DNA of 64,000 nucleotides from Hydrogenoanaerobacterium sp032017025 (GTDB lineage Bacteria; Bacillota; Clostridia; Oscillospirales; Ruminococcaceae), in NCBI RefSeq assembly GCF_032017025.1, contig NZ_DALZQO010000016.1:1-64000 (forward strand). The letters run 5' to 3'. The translations under genes and the position numbers were made by a program. A model generated the notes under the pieces. The model saw only the letters and a program-made list of their open reading frames with translations, was not told the origin of the DNA and did not search any database. Position 1 is the stretch's first letter, and each line of letters starts with the position of its first letter. Positions 57,999-64,000 of the stretch are shown piece after piece.

Positions 57999-59591
57999 CT
58001 ACTGAAGAAAGGAAAAAAAGTTATTGGCATTGCCATTTTGCTTTTGCTGGGGTACCATCTGCTGGGTATTTACATCATCACCGGTGTCAGCCATCAGTGC
58101 AATGATTACCTCAAAGGTGCTGTCACTCTTGCCGGAAGTTCTTCTGAACACGGTTAGGGTTACCTTGTCACCGGGTTTAAAATCTTTCAGATAGTCACGC
58201 AGGTCGCCCAACGTTGCAATATCTTTGCCATCGATTTTCGTGATAATATCGCCTGCAAGAACACCCTTGTTCGCTATATCCGAACCGGGCTCGGCGGTGT
58301 ATACCATAAAGCCGGCGGGTACATTGTTGTAGCGTGCGAGTGTATCGTCAATTTCTCTGCCGGTAATGCCGAGCTTTACCCTGCCGGTCACTCTGCCGTT
58401 GGCAATCAAATCATCGATGATGGGCTTCGCCTCCGAAATAGGGATTGCAAAACCCAGGCCCTCGTATTCGGTAGATGCGATTTTTGAAGAGTTGATACCG
58501 ATTACCTGCCCGTAAACGTTAACCAGTGCACCGCCCGAGTTGCCGGGGTTGATTGCGGCGTCTGTTTGAATGCAGTTCATGGTATAGCCTGCGTCATTGC
58601 TCTTGATTGGACGATTAACGCCCGAGATGATTCCCTTGGTGACTGAGCTTGCGAACTCAAGCCCGCCGGGGTTGCCGATGGCTACAACATCTTCGCCAAC
58701 CTGAAGCTGTGCGGAATCGCCGAACTCTGCGGCAGTGAGGTTGTTTGCCTCAATTTTAATCACTGCGAGGTCGGTATTGTCATCACGGCCAACCAGTCTT
58801 GCATCGTACTCCTCGTCGTTGTAAAGTACAACCTTCATGCCGCTTGCACCTGCAACCACGTGTGCATTGGTAATGATGTAGCCGTCTGCAGACATGATAA
58901 TGCCGGAACCTTCACTGGTTTGAATGGGGCCTGAACCGCCATAAAAGGGGTTGTTGGCGTCTACCGCTGCATAAACCACAACGCCCACCACCGAAGGCTG
59001 CACCTTTGCGGCAATCTGCTTTGTGGTAAGGCTACCGTCCGCCGCAATGGTTTCACTGGTTTTGGGTACATCGTTGATGTTCAGCCCCGGTGAGGTGATT
59101 TCAGGCCCGGGGGTAATCTGCGAAGTGCCAGAATTGAAGGAGCCGTTGCCCTGTACAACGCTCCATACGCCGTAGCCGGCCATGCCAATTACGGCAACTG
59201 CAAACATAGAGCAGACAATGGTGGTAAATACCATAAGCCCTTTGTTTTTTTTCTTTCCTGCTTTTTTATTATCTGTGGTGCTGTCGTACTCTGCAAAATT
59301 CCATTTGTACTCTTCATCGGCCTTGTGCTGGCCCTGAGTGCCGCCGGCGTTGTTGTAGTTGGCGCTGTAATTTGCTCTGTAATCGGTGCGCCCGTTGTTC
59401 CAGCCGGTTCTGGGGTTGTACTGGCCTGTGCCGTAGGGGTTTTGCTGTGCCTGCCACCCTGTGCCGGCATTACCGCCCGTTGTTTTGTAAGGGTCGCTGT
59501 TCGGGGGTGTGGAGTTTACCTGGTTTTCATTGTTTTCCGCTTTGTGGTCGTTGCCGTTCTCATTTAGTTTGTTGTCGTTAAAATCGGTCAT
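57999..59591 (-). CDS. htrA: HtrA/DegP-family serine protease with PDZ domain
   Basis: A 530-residue protein. The cytoplasmic N-terminus (about 1-110) is rich in Asn, Gln, Gly, Tyr and Thr. One transmembrane helix follows (GLMVFTTIVCSMFAVAVIGM, about residue 120). The protease domain has the catalytic triad His in YIITNAHVVAG, Asp in RDDNTDLAVIKI and Ser in AAINPGNSGGALVN. A PDZ domain follows (GSDIANKGVLAGDIITKIDG). It degrades misfolded proteins outside the membrane. The adjacent two-component system may control it, though this is inference. Confidence 0.95.
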   Translation of the reverse strand: MTDFNDNKLNENGNDHKAENNENQVNSTPPNSDPYKTTGGNAGTGWQAQQNPYGTGQYNPRTGWNNGRTDYRANYSANYNNAGGTQGQHKADEEYKWNFAEYDSTTDNKKAGKKKNKGLMVFTTIVCSMFAVAVIGMAGYGVWSVVQGNGSFNSGTSQITPGPEITSPGLNINDVPKTSETIAADGSLTTKQIAAKVQPSVVGVVVYAAVDANNPFYGGSGPIQTSEGSGIIMSADGYIITNAHVVAGASGMKVVLYNDEEYDARLVGRDDNTDLAVIKIEANNLTAAEFGDSAQLQVGEDVVAIGNPGGLEFASSVTKGIISGVNRPIKSNDAGYTMNCIQTDAAINPGNSGGALVNVYGQVIGINSSKIASTEYEGLGFAIPISEAKPIIDDLIANGRVTGRVKLGITGREIDDTLARYNNVPAGFMVYTAEPGSDIANKGVLAGDIITKIDGKDIATLGDLRDYLKDFKPGDKVTLTVFRRTSGKSDSTFEVIIALMADTGDDVNTQQMVPQQKQNGNANNFFSFLQ

Positions 59592-59735
59592 ATCTAAAAC
59601 CTCCCTGCGAGGGTACCTCGCTGTTTGTTATTTGCTTGATTTTATTATATCGATTAAATATGAAATAATAATAAACGGGGCATAAAAAGATTCCGGATTA
59701 TTTATGATGTTTCTATGTTAATTGCGACTTAGCTG

Positions 59736-61196
59736 TTAGCTTTGTGAACCTTTTCTTAATAGCCCTTTACTTGTTTTTGCAGTCGGTAAGGTAAATTCAA
59801 ACTCACAATATTCACCTTCTACACTTCGCACATAAATGTCGCCCGAGTGCAGGTTGATAATAGTGCGCACAATGTGAAGGCCAAGGCCAACACCGTTTTT
59901 GTCGAGGCTGCGTGACCGATCTGACTTATAAAATTTCTCAAACACATGCGGAATTTCCTCTTTGGGGATTCCGTCTCCGGAATTTCGTATGCCAATGTAG
60001 GTGAAGCCGCCCTCAGTGCGATACCGAAACTCAATATATCCGCCCTCATTTACAAATTTCACGGCGTTGTCAATAAGGTTGTACACCACCTGATGAATGA
60101 GGTCGCAATCGGCGCTTACCATAAACTTGCCCTGATCCAACCCGCGAATCTCAAGCTGCTTGTTTTCGATTTGCTGCTCAAAGGTGAACACCGTGGTGCA
60201 AATCGTTTCATTGATATCAAAATCAGCAGGAGCGAGCTTAAGCTCACCCGATTCCATTCGTGCGATGTTGAGCATGGAGCGCACCAGACGAGACAGACGG
60301 TTAACCTCATCTGATACAATGCGCAGATACTTATCGCGTTTGTCCTCGGTGATGGTGCCGTCGAGAATACCGTCAATAAAGCCGGCTATGGTGGTCATAG
60401 GGGTTTTCAGCTCATGCGACACATTGCCGATAAAACTGCGGCGCACTGATTCTGTGCTGGCAAGCGAGGTTGCCATATTGTTAAATGCAATGGCTAGCTG
60501 CCCCACCTCATCGTAGCTGGTCACCGGTACGCGCACCGTAAAGTCGCCTTTGGCAAAGCTTTGTGTCGCACCTACCATCTCACGCAGGGGTTTCACCATA
60601 CGCGAGGTAACAAAGTAGATTACAATAAAGCTGATGACGATTACCGCCAGTGAGCTGATTGCAAACATATTCAGAATTTCAGCAAGAAAATATTGCAGAC
60701 CCGATGCGGAAGAGGATACAAAAATATAAGCAACGGACTGCCCTGTGGGGTGCTTGAGCGGTACCGCTACCGTATAAAAATTGTTCTTGTAAATCCCGCC
60801 CAGTTTCCCCATTTCTTTGTATTCGCCCTCATTCTCCAGTTTTTGGCGGACAGACTGGGGTATGATATAGGTGAAGTGGCTGCAAGCGCCTGTTTCGGTA
60901 CAAAGAAGTGTTTTGCCGTCGGGATCAGTCAGAAAAATCGTTGCATCAATAGCATTGCCAAGGATGGTGTAGCCTGCTTTCAGCGTGTAGGAGTTTACCT
61001 CCTTGTAGCCGTTGCGCTTATACTCTGCCTCGGTAAGCGAAAGCGCCTGGCTGGCATTGCGCATCAGCAGCTTTTGCTTGTCGAGCTTAAAGTATTGCGC
61101 TGCAAACACCATCAAAATCAGGCCGAGTATGGTGATACTCACAAGAATAATTGCAGAGCAGACCGTGAAATATTTCGAAAGCAGACTTTTTTGCAT
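59736..61196 (-). CDS. sensor histidine kinase
   Basis: A 486-residue protein: TM1 (about 10-35: SAIILVSITILGLILMVFAA), an extracellular sensor domain (about 36-165), TM2 (FAISSLAVIVISFIVIYFV), HAMP, a HisKA box with the phospho-acceptor His (NVSHELKTPMTTIAGF), and HATPase motifs N (HQVVYNLIDNAVKFV), G1 (GIRNSGDGIP), F (HVFEKFYKSD) and G2 (GVGLGLHIVR). The sensor domain has two Cys (LLCTETGACSHFTY). It lies downstream of the response regulator gene with a 237-bp gap containing repeats. Confidence 0.94.
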   Translation of the reverse strand: MQKSLLSKYFTVCSAIILVSITILGLILMVFAAQYFKLDKQKLLMRNASQALSLTEAEYKRNGYKEVNSYTLKAGYTILGNAIDATIFLTDPDGKTLLCTETGACSHFTYIIPQSVRQKLENEGEYKEMGKLGGIYKNNFYTVAVPLKHPTGQSVAYIFVSSSASGLQYFLAEILNMFAISSLAVIVISFIVIYFVTSRMVKPLREMVGATQSFAKGDFTVRVPVTSYDEVGQLAIAFNNMATSLASTESVRRSFIGNVSHELKTPMTTIAGFIDGILDGTITEDKRDKYLRIVSDEVNRLSRLVRSMLNIARMESGELKLAPADFDINETICTTVFTFEQQIENKQLEIRGLDQGKFMVSADCDLIHQVVYNLIDNAVKFVNEGGYIEFRYRTEGGFTYIGIRNSGDGIPKEEIPHVFEKFYKSDRSRSLDKNGVGLGLHIVRTIINLHSGDIYVRSVEGEYCEFEFTLPTAKTSKGLLRKGSQS

Positions 61197-61253
61197 GTTA
61201 TCAACTCAAACCTTTTCATCTATCGCAATTTCATTTAAAATGAATTGCTTATA

Positions 61254-61374
61254 ATACAGCATTGGCTCCTAAAAGCCGATTACAAGGCAGTTGCCAATGC
61301 CTGCTTTTTTGGTTAATGGTTGAAAAATCCATCAACTACGGAAACAGGGCGCGCACAAGGCGCACCCTGCTTTG
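61254..61374. repeat. REP-like element (copy 2) plus palindrome
   Basis: GCATTGGCTCC ... GCCAATGCCTGCTT (about 61258-61303) matches the element at 51541-51587 in order and outline, and its ends (GCATTGGC/GCCAATGC) are inverted. About 45 bp further on, AGGGCGCGC and GCGCACCCT (61348-61372) form a second palindrome. The interval separates the response regulator from its kinase. Confidence 0.6.
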
Positions 61375-61433
61375 CAAACAACGTGGCTGAACGATTTGCA
61401 TTTGCACGTTACAGGCAGCACAGCCTATGGCTG

Positions 61434-62126
61434 CTAGTCTTTCACTTCAAACTTGTAGCCAACACCCCATACGGTTTTCAGCGCCCATTTGTCCGATACA
61501 CCCTCCAGCTTTTCGCGCAGGCGTTTTACATGCACATCAACCGTGCGGCTGTCGCCGTAATACTCAAAGCCCCAAACCTCGTCGAGCAGCTGATCGCGGG
61601 TATAAACACGGTTGGGGTTGCTCGCCAAATGAAACAGCAGTTCCAGCTCTTTGGGCGGGGTATCAACCACCTTGCCGTCTACTTTTAGCTCATATTTGGT
61701 CATGTTCACCACAAGCTTGTCAAAAGAGACCTCTTTGACATTGCTTTCGGCGGCTGTTTTGCCGGTACGGCGCATAACCGCCTTAATGCGTGCAACAATC
61801 TCCTTAGCATCAAAGGGCTTTACCACATAGTCATCCGCGCCCAGCTCCAGACCAAGTACCTTATCAAAGGTTTCGCCCTTTGCGGTAACCATAATGATAG
61901 GCAGCTCGGACTTTTTGCGGATTTCGCGGCAAACCTGCCAGCCATCCAGCTTAGGCATCATGACATCGAGCAGGAGGATATCGGGACTTTCTGCCCCGAA
62001 CTTGGCAAGCGCTTCTTCACCGTCGTTTGCGAGCACCACCGTATAGCCCTCTTTCTCGAGATAAAGCCTCAGCAATTCGCAGATGTTTTTGTCGTCGTCC
62101 GCAACCAGAATTTTACCCATTGACAT
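61434..62126 (-). CDS. OmpR-family response regulator
   Basis: A 230-residue protein. The receiver domain has the acidic pocket (VADDDKNICELL), phospho-acceptor Asp in ILLLDVMMPKLDGW, Thr in IIMVTAKGET and Lys in DYVVKPFDAKEI. The C-terminal winged helix is the Trans_reg_C type (ELLFHLASNPNRVYTRDQLL; GDSRTVDVHVKRLREKLE; WGVGYKFE). It is the partner of the downstream histidine kinase. ATG follows GGAGG. Confidence 0.96.
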   Translation of the reverse strand: MSMGKILVADDDKNICELLRLYLEKEGYTVVLANDGEEALAKFGAESPDILLLDVMMPKLDGWQVCREIRKKSELPIIMVTAKGETFDKVLGLELGADDYVVKPFDAKEIVARIKAVMRRTGKTAAESNVKEVSFDKLVVNMTKYELKVDGKVVDTPPKELELLFHLASNPNRVYTRDQLLDEVWGFEYYGDSRTVDVHVKRLREKLEGVSDKWALKTVWGVGYKFEVKD

Positions 62127-62384
62127 AGTCGTTTCCTCCTCAATTTTACGTCCTTTTCTATCCGCTATCTTAGCTATTATTTTGAATAAATCAAGAACTA
62201 TTCCAAGTTATTATCTTTATTATACTGTAATTGTGAACAGATAAGTGAAAAAATTATAAACCTTTTGGGGCGATATCTTGAACTTCTCTTGTTTCTTAGC
62301 GTGTTTCTATGTATAATTATAGATTGTAACTGATGCATTGTCATCACATTTTGATAAATTTTCAGAGCGAAAGGACTTAAATTT

Positions 62385-63482
62385 ATGAAACTGGGTATTG
62401 TGGGCTTGCCAAATGTTGGCAAAAGCACATTGTTTAATGCAATTACCAACGCAGGCGCGGAAAGTGCAAACTATCCGTTTTGCACCATTGAGCCGAATGT
62501 TGGCGTGGTAGCCGTTCCCGACAAGCGGCTGGATAAACTTGCTGAGATGTATGGCCCCGATAAATACAGCCCCGCCGTGATTGAGTTTGTGGATATTGCG
62601 GGGTTGGTAAAGGGTGCGTCTAAGGGCGAGGGGCTGGGCAACAAGTTTCTTGCAAACATTCGCGAGGTTGATGCGATCATCCATGTGGTTCGCTGTTTTG
62701 AAAGCACCGAAATCATCCATGTCGACGGTGAGATTGGCCCCGCGCGCGACATTGAAACCATTAATCTTGAGCTTATCTTTTCGGATATGGAAATTGTGCA
62801 GCGCCGTCTGGACAAAGCCACCAAGATGATAAAGGCCGATAAAAAATATGCAGGCGAGGCTGAGGTATTGTCTGCGCTATTGAAACACCTGGAAGAAGGC
62901 AAGCCCGCGCGCGCCTTTGATGCGGACTCCGACGAGGCAGGCGAGGTTCTTGCAGCCACACCCTTGCTCTCGGGCAAGCCCGTCATTTATGTGGCAAACA
63001 TGTGCGAGGACGATTTTATCAACAACATCGAGACCAATTTGTTCTACAAACAGGTTTGCGAAATTGCAGCGGCAGAAGACTCCCGCGTTGTTCCCATCTG
63101 CGCTAAAATTGAGGAGGAAATCTCCGACATGTCCAAAGAGGATAAGGAGATGTTCTTGGCCGAGCTGAACCTCACCGAGTCGGGGCTTGACCGTTTGATT
63201 GTCAAGAGCTACGACTTGCTGGGTCTTATCTCATACCTCACCGCAGGCAAGCAGGAGGTTCGCGCTTGGACCATTTCGAAGGGGACAAAAGCACCGCAAG
63301 CTGCGGGCAAAATACACTCCGACTTTGAAAAAGGCTTTATCCGCGCCGAGGTCATCGGCTTTGATGATTTGGTGGCTTGCGGCAGTATGGTGGCGGCAAA
63401 AGAAAAAGGTCTGGTGCGCAGCGAGGGCAAAGAATACGTCTTTCAGGACGGCGATGTGGTTTTGTTCCGTTTCAACGTATAA
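62385..63482 (+). CDS. ychF: redox-regulated ATPase YchF
   Basis: A 365-residue Obg-family P-loop protein: G1 GLPNVGKSTLFNAITNAG, the YPFCTIEPNVGVV segment, G3 DIAGLVKGASKGEGLGNKFL, a helical insertion (about 120-200), then YVANMCEDDF where the G4 motif is altered as usual in YchF. The C-terminal TGS domain ends in EYVFQDGDVVLFRFNV. It prefers ATP over GTP and associates with ribosomes. It stands alone with a following terminator. Confidence 0.96.
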   Translation: MKLGIVGLPNVGKSTLFNAITNAGAESANYPFCTIEPNVGVVAVPDKRLDKLAEMYGPDKYSPAVIEFVDIAGLVKGASKGEGLGNKFLANIREVDAIIHVVRCFESTEIIHVDGEIGPARDIETINLELIFSDMEIVQRRLDKATKMIKADKKYAGEAEVLSALLKHLEEGKPARAFDADSDEAGEVLAATPLLSGKPVIYVANMCEDDFINNIETNLFYKQVCEIAAAEDSRVVPICAKIEEEISDMSKEDKEMFLAELNLTESGLDRLIVKSYDLLGLISYLTAGKQEVRAWTISKGTKAPQAAGKIHSDFEKGFIRAEVIGFDDLVACGSMVAAKEKGLVRSEGKEYVFQDGDVVLFRFNV

Positions 63483-63528
63483 CAAACAACAGCTTCCGCA
63501 AGAATACTTGTTTTTCGGTAACATACAG

Positions 63529-63558
63529 GCAGGCAGCAATCATGCTGCCTGCTTTTTT
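63529..63558 (+). terminator. terminator of ychF
   Basis: GCAGGCAGCA (63529-63538), loop ATCA, TGCTGCCTGC (63543-63552) and six T. Confidence 0.93.
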
Positions 63559-63666
63559 GCATCTGTCATAAAATTCGTATAAGAATTGTGCAGTTTTCAT
63601 CTTGTTGTTACTAGAAAAATGTGGTATTTTGTATCTGATTTCGATTTTTTTTGGGAGGTGAGCACG

Positions 63667-64000
63667 GTGAATACAACACCAAGCATACGCAGATTGTGCG
63701 CATTATTTGCGCTGTTGTTTCTGGTGCTCTCTTTCTTTTCGTTTATGGGGCATTCCAACAACGGTGACGGAGTTTATGAAGAACTTTTTCGCGAATGCGA
63801 GGCTGAGCCACCCCAGTCGGAGCAGCTTACCGTACCTATCGCCTCGGTTCCCGTTCGTGTCCCCGCCTATGTGGAAAGCCAGCCGCAGGTGCAGCGCAGC
63901 GTGAGCACGCGCCCGTACAGGGCCGTAAGCATTCTCGTTGTAAGCCTGCTTTGCGGCAAAATCCTGCTTTCTATCTATCACACCGAAACTTCCTTGTCCG
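63667..64000 (+). CDS. unknown membrane-anchored protein (3' partial)
   Basis: GTG with GGGAGGTGAG upstream. At least 111 residues: an N-terminal transmembrane or signal segment (LCALFALLFLVLSFFSF), a polar extracellular-looking stretch rich in Glu, Pro, Gln and Val, and a second hydrophobic segment (AVSILVVSLLCGKILL). The frame is open at the window edge. No family is recognised. The strong ribosome site distinguishes it from the overlapping minus-strand frame. Confidence 0.6.
   Translation, partial: MNTTPSIRRLCALFALLFLVLSFFSFMGHSNNGDGVYEELFRECEAEPPQSEQLTVPIASVPVRVPAYVESQPQVQRSVSTRPYRAVSILVVSLLCGKILLSIYHTETSLS

Overview
The window is chromosomal DNA from an anaerobic, endospore-forming member of the Clostridia. 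A Ruminococcaceae/Oscillospiraceae-type genome is my guess from gene content and base composition, and it is not proven. The evidence is a cotJ spore-coat operon, a spore-photoproduct-lyase-like radical SAM protein, Rnf-like subunits, methanol:corrinoid methyltransferase genes and clostridial-type phage genes.

Region 1 (1-22170) is the main result. A cotJABC spore-coat operon opens the window, but cotJC (spore-coat manganese catalase) is split. Codons 1-33 lie at 857-955 and the rest at 21658-22170, separated by about 20.7 kb of prophage-like DNA. The two parts share a 6-bp word (CCCGAC) in the same reading frame. Precise removal of the intervening DNA would rebuild a 201-residue manganese catalase with all five expected metal ligands. 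A large serine recombinase gene ends 28 bp before the right junction. Joining the element's two ends creates a site with perfect 15-bp inverted arms, as expected for an attP of such an enzyme. The layout is that of the sigK 'skin' elements, with cotJC as the host gene.

Inside the element, from left to right, are: an AT-rich ATPase cargo gene; lysis genes (GH25 endolysin, holin); a leftward PBSX/xkd-type contractile-tail operon with no head, portal or terminase genes and only a 3' piece of the sheath gene; a lipoprotein gene with its own promoter and terminator inserted in the tail operon; a replication segment with an HUH-type Rep and a possible antisense RNA; a rightward cassette of a two-TM protein plus a proline-rich microprotein; small membrane ORFs; a Cro/CI-type switch with a self-cleaving repressor; and the recombinase. 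It looks like a phage that can no longer make virions but has kept its excision machinery.

Region 2 (22.2-26.7 kb) has stress and housekeeping genes: msrAB, an HD protein, a small basic protein and a YyaL/DUF255 thioredoxin-fold protein. Region 3 (26.7-36.7 kb) is a leftward catabolic or transport operon. It runs from an ATC-hydrolase-family protein through livJ-H-M-G-F, dhaK, dhaL and a cysteine-desulfidase-family enzyme, and is bounded at both ends by paralogous GntR/FCD regulators. Region 4 (36.7-49.5 kb) is mixed: an SPL-like protein lacking the usual catalytic Cys, a DEAD-box helicase, an NPDTG-ended surface protein, a HAD phosphatase, an EpsG-like membrane protein, a DUF2935 protein, a PHP phosphoesterase, mtaB-mtaC, a likely structured RNA, tRNA-Pro and tRNA-Gln, and trxA. 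Region 5 (49.5-64 kb) has an FkbM methyltransferase, a patatin-like protein, a DUF4015 protein, an Rnf-like C-D-E-A set without G and B, a MecA-like adaptor, rpe, htrA, a two-component system, ychF and the start of an unknown membrane protein.
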